This document shows positions 12,901 to 20,830 of a stretch of DNA of 30,383 nucleotides, in pieces. Location of the stretch: the NCBI RefSeq assembly GCF_000003605.2, contig NW_003137829.1, forward strand, positions 61,664 to 92,046. Direction: 5' to 3'. The position numbers and the translations under genes were made by a program. The notes below the pieces were generated by a model. The model was not told where the DNA came from. It did not search any database and worked only from the letters and a program-made list of their open reading frames with translations. Position 1 is the stretch's first letter; each line of letters starts with the position of its first letter. Source of the DNA: Saccoglossus kowalevskii. Lineage: Eukaryota; Hemichordata; Enteropneusta; Harrimaniidae.

Positions 12901-13860
12901 ATAGAAAAAAGGTATATTTGCTGGATTTTATTTCACTTAATCATTCCTTCAGCGAAAATAGCGAAAATTAATTCCAAGCAAAAATAAAGTATTCTACAGT
13001 AAACTCCATGTGTGCTGTTCTTAAAGCAGGTAAATACTCATGACGTATTTGGCTTTTGTTAAAGCGGGGGTGGGGGGGGGNNNNNNNNNNNNNNNNNNNN
13101 NNNNNNNNNNNNNNNNNNNNNNNNNNNNNNTATGTTATCTGCGTGGCTTAGGACACAATCTTTCGGTGCACATGTGACAACCATTCTTTTTTTATCATCC
13201 CAAGTATGAAAACTGTTAAGTGACTGGATAATACACATATGGATAATAACGATTTCTTACAAATGAGTGATATCAGGTGATAACATTGTTATTATATGAT
13301 CAAGTCACACACCCCCCAAAAAAATAAGGAAATTGTAATTTTCTGGAACTACTCTTACAAATCATATGTTAATTAATGCTAATTATTCACAACTTTTATG
13401 TATTTTGGATAATACACATATGGGTAATAACGATTTCTACAAATGAGTGATATCAGGTGGTAACATTGTTATTATATGATCAAGTCACACCCCCCCCCCC
13501 CCCCAAAAAATAAGGGAATTGTAATTTTCTGGAACTACTCTTACAAATCATATGTTAATTAATGCTAATTATTCACAACATTGATGTATTTTGGATAATT
13601 TTTTAACATTTTATTTTACATTTGGAGACGAAAACGATAGAATTCATCAAATAATACGAGATTCAGTTGACAAAATTACAAGTCGAAAGGTGGTGCCTGG
13701 TCGCCTGACAACTCGGATCGTGAACCGGTGTTTATCATAATAGTCGCATCGAAGTCATTATTTGTCAAATCGCACTATTAGCATTAAACACAGCCATTTA
13801 CCTTTCTTTCTTCCATGTAGATTTGAAATCCACACCGTCAAGCAGTTCATCGGTAAACAT
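957..13860 (-). CDS. DYNC2I2: Cytoplasmic dynein-2 intermediate chain 2 (WDR34), 12 coding exons
   Basis: Coding exons in transcript order: 13802-13860, 12320-12404, 11936-11992, 10964-11045, 9554-9726, 9298-9369, 8853-8919, 8256-8395, 7600-7756, 5304-5569, 4438-4646, 957-1086. All introns are GT-AG, phases agree, and the total is 1497 nt (498 residues plus stop); human WDR34 is 536. The product is the intermediate chain of dynein-2, the retrograde intraflagellar transport motor, and acts in cilia. Residues 1-67 are disordered and carry QT motifs (TAQTSE about 26-31, KIQTEDE about 48-54) of the kind that bind LC8-type light chains. HAFDGYEVNW at 91-100 matches the family signature. About seven WD40 blades follow, with strand ends such as VIWDLS (about 202-207), LIWKV (about 256), ARIYSML (about 379-385), LLIYDL (about 426-431) and VKIWQLS near 470. 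The start ATG (13858-13860) has A at -3 and leads into FKSTWKKERS, the expected N-terminal motif. The 5'UTR is unresolved. Confidence 0.93.
1087..4437. other. WDR34 intron 11 (3.35 kb)
   Basis: Mostly AT-rich sequence with no supported exon. At about 2215-2360 there is an imperfect minisatellite built on CATGTGCCACC and ACATGTACATG. At 3340-3365 there is a short GAAAT tandem. The segment 3790-4215 is GC-richer, includes local inverted repeats (around CACCGCATGGCAACC/ATCATGGTG) and a CpG-containing stretch at 4080-4190, and may be an old inserted element; its short ORFs overlap one another in three frames and show no recognisable domain. Confidence 0.4.
4647..5303. other. WDR34 intron 10
   Basis: AT-rich intronic sequence. 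No repeat, RNA gene or coding signal was recognised. Confidence 0.4.
5616..5740. mobile_element. Partial MITE copy (211-bp family) in WDR34 intron 9
   Basis: It shares the segments TTTTGTATG, AATTTATTTTCACTGATTTT and GTTGAAT-TAGAATATA with the left half of the copy at 12791-13001, in the same orientation. The right half and right terminal repeat are missing. Confidence 0.55.
6207..7111. mobile_element. Non-autonomous DNA transposon, MULE-like, in WDR34 intron 9
   Basis: Terminal inverted repeats of 32 bp with one mismatch (left 6207-6238, right 7079-7110) begin ATGGAAGGTACTAACGG and end GAGCCACGACGC. They are flanked by GCCTAATAT direct repeats at 6198-6206 and 7112-7120, a 9-bp target duplication as expected for Mutator-like elements. 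The 905-bp interior has no ORF of note, so the copy cannot encode a transposase. It does not interrupt an exon. Family placement rests on the duplication length only. Confidence 0.8.
7757..8255. other. WDR34 intron 8
   Basis: No coding exon was supported. A CTCF-like core (CTATAGGGGGCGCT) lies near 7829. The remainder is of mixed composition and may include an old repeat at 7820-8210, but no termini were found. Confidence 0.35.
8478..8690. mobile_element. MITE copy (211-bp family), inverted relative to 12791-13001
   Basis: It starts TACTGTAAAATACTTTATTTT and reads as the reverse complement of the copy at 12791-13001 across its length; the right terminal repeat is cut short after AAATAAAGTATTC. 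The 13-mer TATTCATCAGATA lies at both edges, partly overlapping the terminal repeat, and may include the target duplication. It sits in WDR34 intron 7. Confidence 0.7.
8920..9297. other. WDR34 intron 6
   Basis: Intronic sequence without recognised repeats or genes. Confidence 0.4.
9952..10197. repeat. Diverged foldback element in WDR34 intron 4
   Basis: Inverted arms of about 65-75 bp face each other: left 9952-10014 (CAATTAGAAGGTATGTGTG to CATTTCCCAAAATA) and right about 10123-10197 (TATTTTGGGAAATG to CACACATACCTGCAATTG). The arms differ by several mismatches and an indel block. The central loop contains a CTCF-like core. Overlapping ORFs here are by-products of the palindrome. Confidence 0.65.
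10461..10571. mobile_element. 111-bp MITE flanked by TA, in WDR34 intron 4
   Basis: Ends are CGAGGATACCTCAAAGTAT and its near-perfect inverse ATATTTTGAGGTATCCTCG, flanked by TA on both sides (10459-10460, 10572-10573). Flanking bases extend the palindrome (TTATTA/TAATAA). A second inner inverted pair (GACAGTA/ATACTGTC) makes it strongly foldable. The TA flank suits a Tc1/mariner-type MITE. Confidence 0.7.
10903..10956. repeat. 18-bp minisatellite, three exact copies, beside the exon 4 donor
   Basis: CACATGTCTTTAAAGGGG occurs three times without change (10903-10920, 10921-10938, 10939-10956) and is followed by CACATACC, which holds the WDR34 exon 4 donor (GTATGTG on the minus strand). The unit is a multiple of three and the minus-strand frame from exon 4 stays open through all copies. 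Confidence 0.95.
11046..11935. other. WDR34 intron 3
   Basis: No gene or clear repeat was recognised. Short ORFs in the interval lack domain signatures. Confidence 0.4.
11993..12319. other. WDR34 intron 2
   Basis: AT-rich; nothing recognised beyond an A-run near 12124-12133. Confidence 0.4.
12791..13001. mobile_element. Full copy of a 211-bp MITE in WDR34 intron 1
   Basis: It begins TACTGTAAAATACATTATTTT and ends AAAATAAAGTATTCTACAGTA, giving inverted termini of about 20 bp. It is the best-preserved member; partial or inverted relatives lie at 788-885, 5616-5740 and 8478-8690, all within or next to this one gene. No coding capacity, so it would need a transposase elsewhere. Confidence 0.75.
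13081..13130. other. Assembly gap, 50 N
   Basis: Fifty undetermined bases preceded by a G-rich homopolymer stretch (13065-13080). The true length is unknown. It lies in WDR34 intron 1, so the coding model is unaffected. Confidence 0.98.
13225..13590. repeat. 181-bp tandem duplication, two copies
   Basis: TGGATAATACACATATGG starts at 13225 and again at 13406, and the two 181-bp units stay nearly identical throughout, differing mainly in a C-run length (CACACACCCCCC against a run of about 16 C) and a few bases. It lies about 95 bp after the assembly gap, so it could be a recent duplication or two haplotypes joined in assembly. Confidence 0.9.
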
Positions 13861-14673
13861 ATTTGGTGTTTCGGCTTCAAAGACACAACAACATCACGAT
13901 TGGTATACTGCTTCCTGTTTCCACACAAATATTCGCTCAATGAATGATGGGAATGTGCGACCTCTTGCGATAGGAATAAATAATCAATTGTTTTTAATTG
14001 TCGCTTGGTGGCGCTAGGCGGAGTAAAATACACTCTCGTTCCCAGATACAACTCGTAGTGCAGACTGGGCCTCTGGAAAGGAGAGTGAGTACAATATTTC
14101 ATTTATTGACAGTTTCGATGATAACAATCTATCAGGGATACCTACTGAGACACGATCAACGGCTTTATGACGATTTGGGGGGAATAAACTACGCTTTTTG
14201 TGATTTGTATAGGTAAATATTTCAATAAATGCAGAAATTATAGCCCTTTTCCAAACAATGCAAGAGGTGGTATGCTTGAATTTCAAACTGTTTTATTTAT
14301 TCAATGTGATACCAAAATAAGTAAGCCTTGGTTTTGTGATTTGAAATTTGGTGGAATATTTCCTGTGTAGACTCGGCTGATTTTTGTGATGATGCTTTTT
14401 AATATTTGATTTTAAAAATTAGTCAAACCTTTTTTTCTATGTTTGGAAATGGTGGGAACTTAACTTATGTATCTTGTATGTGTGAAAATAACCCTACTTT
14501 TTAAGTTTTTACATTGTATCTGTGAAGATCTGGAACATTCGAAGCTATCACACAACAATCGAACAATCGAACAACAATCGAACACAAACCATAGTCACTC
14601 TAAACATTCAAGAATATTTTTCTGATTAGCTGGTCTGAACAACATAATCTAAGGCTTTCATTAAAACACACCT

Positions 14674-14687
14674 GTCGTTATGGTAAC
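14674..14687. promoter_or_regulatory. RFX/DAF-19 X-box, full consensus match
   Basis: GTCGTTATGGTAAC fits every position of the nematode ciliary X-box consensus GTHNYYATRRNAAC. It lies 814 bp upstream of the WDR34 start codon. RFX factors drive intraflagellar-transport genes across animals, so a site here is functionally apt. No nearer X-box was seen between it and the ATG. Fixed positions are few, so a chance match is possible. Confidence 0.5.
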
Positions 14688-15162
14688 ATGTGAATCAAAA
14701 CGTTCTCTCATTCATATCAAATGTATACATTTATATATATTTATATTCATGTGTAAGTATTCTGTTTATGTAAAGGAAAATTGTGGTTAACAATCTTAGT
14801 ATCCACGTAGAAACATAAAGGTATTATTTATTGTAAAATGAAAATAATATTTTGCCTGTTATCATAGCAGTGTTCGTTGAAATATTGAAAACACTAGTCT
14901 CTCTGTATGTATTGTTAAATTCATTACGCATGCACATTTATATCTTATATCGTTTCCTTCAAAGTACAAGTTACAGTATGGCAAACTTCAAGTCACCACG
15001 GTGCTTTGCAAGTTTGGAGGTCGCTGATCTGGTATCTGTTGTCGTCCATTAATTAAAGATTGTGTTTTGAGAGATGTTACTATATTCTAGATGTGTTCAC
15101 CACAGAGTGATTGTTTTCACATAGACCAAATTCACAGAAGTCGAAGACAGACCGTCGAAGAT

Positions 15163-15172
15163 ACGCATGCGC
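15163..15172. promoter_or_regulatory. NRF1-like motif
   Basis: ACGCATGCGC followed by GC resembles the NRF1 palindrome GCGCATGCGC, which is typical of housekeeping promoters. It lies about 1.3 kb upstream of the WDR34 ATG. On the minus strand a possible donor (ACG then GTATGTG) lies immediately upstream, so an untranslated WDR34 first exon here is conceivable but unproven. Confidence 0.25.
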
Positions 15173-15363
15173 GCACATACCGTTTTGCACGTGTGATTTT
15201 GTGCTTCTGGGTGTGCCAATCGAGGGCACAAAAATAAGAATCCATTCCCTATTGACTATCAGCAAACGGATATGTTTGTATTTTCAGCTATGACAAAGCA
15301 GAAGTATTTTTGCATCCCAGTTCTGCTACTTCTGGGAAAGTGATCTATGTACATGGGGTACAT

Positions 15364-15373
15364 GTGACGTCAC
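15364..15373. promoter_or_regulatory. Palindromic CRE
   Basis: A full TGACGTCA octamer sits inside a longer imperfect palindrome (ATGTGACGTCACAT), about 20 bp from the CTCF-like motif. The octamer type is the one also found in the candidate glass promoter. It could mark a start site for an unseen 5' exon of WDR34 or an enhancer; nothing else identifies the user. Confidence 0.3.
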
Positions 15374-15386
15374 ATAAACCATTCGT

Positions 15387-15399
15387 CACTAGAGGGCGC
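15387..15399. promoter_or_regulatory. CTCF-like motif between glass and WDR34
   Basis: CACTAGAGGGCGC matches the bilaterian CTCF core (CCASYAGRKGGCRS) at almost every position. It sits between the two transcription units, where an insulator would be useful. Similar cores occur at about 7829-7841, 10020-10034 and 14002-14017, so part of the signal may be repeat-borne. Confidence 0.35.
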
Positions 15400-15479
15400 G
15401 ATTTATAGGCGTGGTTTATTCTCGGACTCAGATCCCTCCATACATTGCCCAATAACGGAAACACCAAATAGTACTAGGG

Positions 15480-15935
15480 TATACGTTCAATATTTATTTA
15501 TATAATATTACAAACACGTCTAAATAAACAACAAGCATTAATAAATTACATAAATATCACGAACGTCTCTGGGTTTGGAAATAATTAAATATACATGCAT
15601 CGCTTTATTTGACCAGTACGAACCGTGGATGAATTTGAACCATGATCCAAGACTGGAAACTATGGTTACCGTAATAATGTATATAATTTATATTGTACTC
15701 AATCATCTATCTACATAAAAACAGTAATATATTGTGCTTAAAACGTCAAATATGTATTAAAATAAGCCAGGATATAGAACACACTGAAAAATGAAATAAT
15801 GTTTTCAAAATACACCGTGATACATGGCTTCATAATATGAAGTAAAGTCGTTAACAGTACGTGTAGTTCCATTTCGTGGAAGTCAATAGTACATGTACAT
15901 TTTATTTTCACCATATACCCAGACTTCCTTGTACA
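15480..15935 (-). other. Probable 3'UTR of the glass gene
   Basis: This is AT-rich sequence directly downstream of the glass stop codon and has no credible ORF. On the minus strand AATAAA hexamers read at 15901-15906 (only 30 nt after the stop), 15604-15609 and 15493-15498. I cannot tell which is used; the last gives the longest UTR. No repeat structure was noticed. Confidence 0.45.
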
Positions 15936-17203
15936 TTATCTTGCGTGTAACTTCATGTGGCGGTTCAGGTTTCCAGACTGGGAGAAAGAGTTGTTGCATC
16001 TGTTGCATTTGTACGGTTTCTCACCGGTGTGTACACGCTTGTGTTTGGTCAACGTTGAACTATCAGCGAAGGACTTCTCGCAGTAGTTACACTTGTACGG
16101 ACGGGCTCCTGTATGTGTTCTCATGTGTGTAGTGAGTGATGAACCCTGTGAGAGAAGAAAAGAAATTTGGTCAATCCAGCTCCAGTCTAATCCCAGATAT
16201 TTGTGGTTATAAATAAATTAAAAATTATATTTATATTGTTGATAACCATGTATATTAAAAAAGAAGGATTTGTTATCGAACCTACCTGAGAAAAACGTCT
16301 GTAGCACATTGGGCACCTATATGGCTTTTCGCCGCTATGAATTCTCATATGAGCCGTTAAGTTGGCGGCCTGGGCGAACGTCTTATTACATACAGTGCAG
16401 TTGAATGGTCTCTCACCAGAATGTGTTCGCATGTGAGTTCTCAGGGTGCTGGGCCGGGCATAGCATTTACCACAGATGTTACATCGATTCTTGCGTTGAT
16501 GGACGGACGACGAATGTGCGGATCGCATCATTGGCGAATGAAAATCAAGCAGACGGTTGCTGGTGACATGGGACCCACCAACGGATGCCGCTGCAGAACC
16601 ACCGTTGAATGCACTCCTGTTTAGAAAAAAAAGATATTGGTGTTAACACATGTGGGCTGAATAAATATAAGTGTTATGTCGAACTTCGAACTCGAACTTC
16701 TGCTTCCTAGACATGCACACTTGATTTACAGTGGTCTACTCTTAGTAGTGCTTTTTTTTTCTAAAATCAGTTACAAATTCATACCAATGCACTAAGTTTT
16801 TGAAAACAGTCAGATATGGTCTGTACCACAGGAAACAATAGTAAAATTATCCCAAAATTCTAAAACTTGTGTAATCCTATGTAAACAAAACTGACATAAT
16901 TGGTACAAAGTGGCAGAAAACATGGATATTGTGGAGAAACATGCACTCTTACCTATAATATTTGGGAGCAGAGTTTTTACAATACGTAGTCTCTTGCGAA
17001 TAAAGTGGCATTTCCAGATAGTTACAGTGACTAGTTGAGAAATGGACACCGGGCACGGTTGAATGGCGTTCCCATGGCACGGAGAAAGAATCACTGGTGA
17101 GGTAGGGGTATGGCGTCACTGTCAGCTCCATGGCTAATTGGTCCCAAGCCGGCGACTCGGGGTGCAATGAGGAGCTGCTACTGATGGAACAACTCTGTAA
17201 ACA

Positions 17204-17288
<85 letters not shown>

Positions 17289-18184
17289 GGCAATTTTCAT
17301 TGTTCTGCAAATTTTAAAATCGATATGATGAGAAAAGGAATACATTACTGTAGCATTACAATAAAATATGCATTGAATTGACATTTCTTCCCTGAAGTTG
17401 GGATTGCAATTTTTCGGTTATTTTGAGAACAGGGTTGTAGTTATATCCATATTGTGTGTCTTTATCTTATTGATGCTCTACTCCAGAAAAAAAAAATCGT
17501 TCTCCCGAATATACAAGATGTTTATATTTACCTGTTTCATGAATTCACTTATTGGTTCGTGGTTACTTGTCTCTAATGATCCATCCGGGGAACTGTAGCT
17601 AGCTGTCACATTGTGACGACATGTACGGGCAGTTTTCAGCGACATTAGACCGTCAACTACTGTATCACGCTGGTTACTTTCGCAAGAATCGTTCGTGGCG
17701 CTGTACCTACAAAAAAAAAATACAGTTTTTCTCATTGAAATGTACGGCTTTCATTTTAAAATGTATCGACACTATCAGCTTGGCATTACGAGTCATCGCT
17801 CATATTATCTTTCTAATATTTTACATCTACACTTTACATTTGTTCTACAGTACGTGTATGATTCATATTATTGTGCCGAGGAATATTTTAGGTTAAAAAT
17901 TAACAATATTGCAGAAAAAAAGTTGCAGCTACTGTCCCCTTAAAATTAAAACGGACCGAACTCATATGATTCACCTACCCCGAGAATACGTCACTGTCAT
18001 GGGCTTGCGCGAAATCTGAGCTGATCGAATTATAGGAGCACTGCGCCCTGTCCAAGTAGGGTCGGCAATTTGCCATGGAATACACCTCTTGGTACGGAGT
18101 GTGGTTGTTGTACATGGCGGTTTGGCCGTGCATCGTAGAAAGCGCTGGTGGTGACTGTATGGTGTATTTTCCATAGCAGTCCAT
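15936..18184 (-). CDS. gl: Glass-type C2H2 zinc-finger transcription factor, five coding exons
   Basis: Coding exons: 17979-18184, 17532-17706, 16953-17194, 16286-16616, 15936-16145; total 1164 nt, 387 residues, all GT-AG and in phase. The C-terminus is five back-to-back C2H2 fingers, each C-x2-C-x12-H-x3-H: 253-273, 281-301, 309-329, 337-357 and 365-385. Recognition segments ([51 protein letters not shown]) match Drosophila Glass finger for finger, in the same order; the protein ends two residues after finger 5. Glass is a nuclear DNA-binding factor that drives photoreceptor differentiation in flies. Residues 1-252 are Ser/Tyr/Thr-rich, without a recognised domain, and shorter than in Drosophila (604 aa in total). 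An intron splits finger 3 after FSQ. The linker before finger 4 is TGARP rather than TGEKP. The ATG sits in a good context (GGCATGG). An additional upstream coding exon cannot be excluded. Confidence 0.93.
17204..17287. repeat. (AAT)28 microsatellite in glass intron 2
   Basis: This is an uninterrupted run of about 28 AAT units (ATT on the coding strand). It ends nine bases from the splice acceptor of glass exon 3 (exon end 17194), so the acceptor reads ATT repeat, then TTGTTTACAG, then exon, with no conventional polypyrimidine tract. Confidence 0.95.
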
Positions 18185-18300
18185 GCCTTGATGGTGAGTA
18201 CAAACCAGAGAACTTGAAAGTATGAGGTGACAGAGGGTATAACAATCACCAACTTGAAAGAAGGACTTTCTTGGTTTGAAATTTGTACTCTGGTTCGTGT

Positions 18301-18391
18301 CTTTTTATGCAATCTTGTATGATTACTGACCAATAAGAAGACGACGACCATTACTCGTGGCGAATTAGAACATATTATAATAGTGACGTCA
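18301..18391 (-). promoter_or_regulatory. Candidate glass core promoter: CRE, inverted CCAAT, TATA-like
   Basis: On the minus strand, in order toward the gene, there is a full palindromic CRE TGACGTCA (18384-18391), an ATTGG inverted CCAAT box (18330-18334) and a weak TATA-like CATAAAAA (about 18302-18309). The spacing suits a start site near 18280 and a 5'UTR of roughly 95 nt before the ATG at 18184. The motifs are seen directly; promoter use is inferred. Confidence 0.4.
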
Positions 18392-19687
18392 TATCTATTA
18401 ATTACGATATTTTAGTTCTTTCAGGAAACGTTTCAATTGTTTTTGAGCTGACTCCCCTCTAGGCCGAACAATGAGGGCGCCCCAAATACAATATGTATCG
18501 ATTCACGCTTTAGTCCACCAAGAATGACTTTCACCTCTTCCACACTAAGCGGCAACATTCAAGCGAGAACAGCCATAAACAATATTATCTATGTAATTAT
18601 AAACAAACAAAGAAAAAAAAACGAAACTACAAGCGATATGTTCCTGTAACATGTGTATAAACACAATTATCCACGGATTCGTAATATGCCAGTGGTTGAT
18701 ACAAAAATGATCTACCTAGTCCCGTGATGGCACACTGGTACAACCACCGTAAGCCAGGGATAATGTGGATAATACAGGAAATAATGTAATACTTCGATAA
18801 ACGAAACTGTATATTATCTTTATGAATCTTTATGTAGTGATCAACTGTTGGTTTCATTTTAATCACAATGCCAGTTTCGATCCTCCTCGGCTCCATCAGT
18901 CGCTTCTAGAAGTCCGGGTATACCACTCAAAAGACAGGCCTGAATCACCCAGAAATACATTACTGTGGCAGCGAATTTGTTACGAACATCTAACCAGCAA
19001 TATCGAAAAAGGCTGAAATACAACTGTGTTGCAAGCAATGTTGCTTTAGGAAGTCAGTAGATCAGATTTGAATGCAGTACTAGCTGAGCATATTGCTGGT
19101 TACGTGTAAGAAACAAAGTCACGTACACAATAGTAGATGAAAACATATCAACATGTCGCATAAGACTCCATTTTTTAATTTATAGAGGGTAGCTTAGGCC
19201 AATTGCCGCATGGCCTTCTTTCCATGGTTATCTGCTCATTTAAGCAAGATTAACTTACGTGGTCTAGGCTGTTAAAATGTGGGTATATAGTATTACAGCA
19301 TAATTATGTGAGAGACACATATTCATTGATGTTTTTGTTTATAAAATGTGACTTATATTACAGTTGATGTGCATTAAATATTGTAATATTATCATCCTGG
19401 TTAAGAATTGGAACTGTCCGGTCCAATTCGTCAAATTTATGAAAATGACAAAAGTACTAGAATTATTGGATGTTTTGTTGAGTAAACGGTTCCATAAAAT
19501 AAATGACAGAAGTCAAATAATAGTAACCGGGATGATTAAAGGAATAGTTCTCGTACCCTTATGTTCTTGGAGTTTGGCAGTCAGCAGAATAATTTAGCAA
19601 AGTTTCAGAATTTTTCTGTCTCAAAAGAGTATTTTGGAGGGAAAACTGGTTTTCGTAACAAGAATATTGTTCTGTCTCAATCATTGT
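18392..19687. other. Region upstream of the glass promoter
   Basis: About 1.3 kb with no supported gene. At about 18880-18910 the minus strand reads GACTGATGGAGCCGAGG followed by ATCGAAAC, a hammerhead-reminiscent string that lacks the required stem. The interval may hold glass regulatory elements, but I could not identify specific sites beyond the promoter motifs. Confidence 0.35.
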
Positions 19688-19945
19688 GCGATAACTATTG
19701 ATCTAAGGACTCGCATTCAGATCGATAATCACCTAATAATGACTAGATAACGTGATTTGTTAACAAAAGCTAGTCACGTGGCACCGATTTGAAGTGTGAA
19801 TGAACGGTATGTTTGCCGGTTTTCTCGGTGTGGTTGCCGGGACGTTGCTCCCACAGAATCACAAACACTGTAGGGTTTTCATGACGCAGTATCACGATCA
19901 TCGCCAATTACCTTTATGATTAAAATTATAATTAAAAGTGAAATG
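19688..19945 (+). repeat. Repeat block R1, copy A
   Basis: It shares a core, GATAATCACCTAATAATGAC then AGTC-CGTGGCACCGATTTGAAGTGTGAA, then GTTGCCGGGACGTTGCTCC and CACTGTAGGGTTTTCAT, with copies at 22055-22265 and 25100-25500 on the same strand and 26620-26934 on the opposite strand. Copies are roughly 75-85% alike by eye. No ORF. Confidence 0.7.
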
Positions 19946-19994
19946 TCTACTATTTATATTTCGATAATATATTACAATTTTTATTTATATGTTT

Positions 19995-20150
19995 TATTTA
20001 CTCCATTTGACGCGCGGTGGTCGTCGCGCAGCGCGTGTTCGAATTTCATGTAATTAAACAATGTATTTTACACGCGTTGTATACGTCGCTATGAGTCTCA
20101 TATCGAACAGGGCGCGGCACGACGACTGCCGCCCTTTAACAATTTTTTAG
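19995..20150 (+). repeat. Repeat block R2, plus copy
   Basis: The CpG-rich string from GACGCGCGGTGGTCGTCGCG through CGCTATGAGTCTCAT to GCCGCCCTTTAA is repeated in inverted orientation at 25855-25995. A weaker partial version of the inverted copy (GACGTACGCAAGTGTGAA...) lies at about 25710-25800. No coding potential recognised. Confidence 0.65.
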
Positions 20151-20830
20151 TCCATGGTTTACTTCTTTACTTCGAACGGTAACCCAACGCCACAAGTCTG
20201 CAAAACAAGGCTAAGAAAGAACCACTATTTCCCGGGACGTATTTTGTCAACTTGTCATGGCTATTCAGTAACTGTGTTTTAACATCGAAATTATTCAGGG
20301 CGACAATTATCTGCATTCGGGGTTCGAACTTGTTAAAATTCTGACACAATGTTGTTTATCAGGAATCAATGCTAAACACCAGAGTGATAACGTATTTTTA
20401 TGTCAGTTGTACTGTCTAATTTTGGTTTTCGTTCGGTAACTTCTTTGGGGATTTATATAGTTTCGCCTGGCATATTAAAACACTGAGTTTTACTGAAATG
20501 TGCAACCCAACAAGTTTTAGGAAAGTTTAATGAACATACGAGGAACCTAAATATGTGGTTTCCATAGAAATACATTTGGAAGTGGTTTGTTTTCATGTGT
20601 AGTTTGGCGAATTCGAGTGGATTTGATAATTTCAATGCAACATTCCATTATCAAATAATTTTTTTTTTTTTTTTAAATTATCCAAATTGTCATCTCTAGT
20701 TCCCGAGTAGGCGATCACTGACCGTGTACCGTAAGCAATGTACTAGTAATACACAACGCCATTTCTCCATCGTCACGTGGGTTGGAGATGATATGACTTG
20801 AAGTTGATTGGTTGACCCAATAACGAATCA

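Larger units (their letters stand above)
13861..15480. other. Intergenic region between WDR34 exon 1 and the glass 3' end
   Basis: No protein-coding exon could be supported on either strand. The first 250 bp upstream of the WDR34 ATG are likely 5'UTR and promoter. On the plus strand a strong donor GTGAGTAC follows a GC-richer stretch at about 14085, which would suit a divergent non-coding transcript. The remainder is AT-rich, with the regulatory motifs listed separately. Around 14550-14590 there is a short imperfect ACAATCGA tandem. Confidence 0.4.

Noticed and set aside
17130-17384. ORFs with poly-Ile or poly-Tyr runs
   Set aside because: They are translations of the (AAT)28 microsatellite, which is intronic.
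18875-18912. Hammerhead-ribozyme-like string on the minus strand (CTGATGG ... CGAAAC)
   Set aside because: The core needs CTGATGA, and the bases between the two boxes do not form a stem II hairpin; no stem I/III partners were found.
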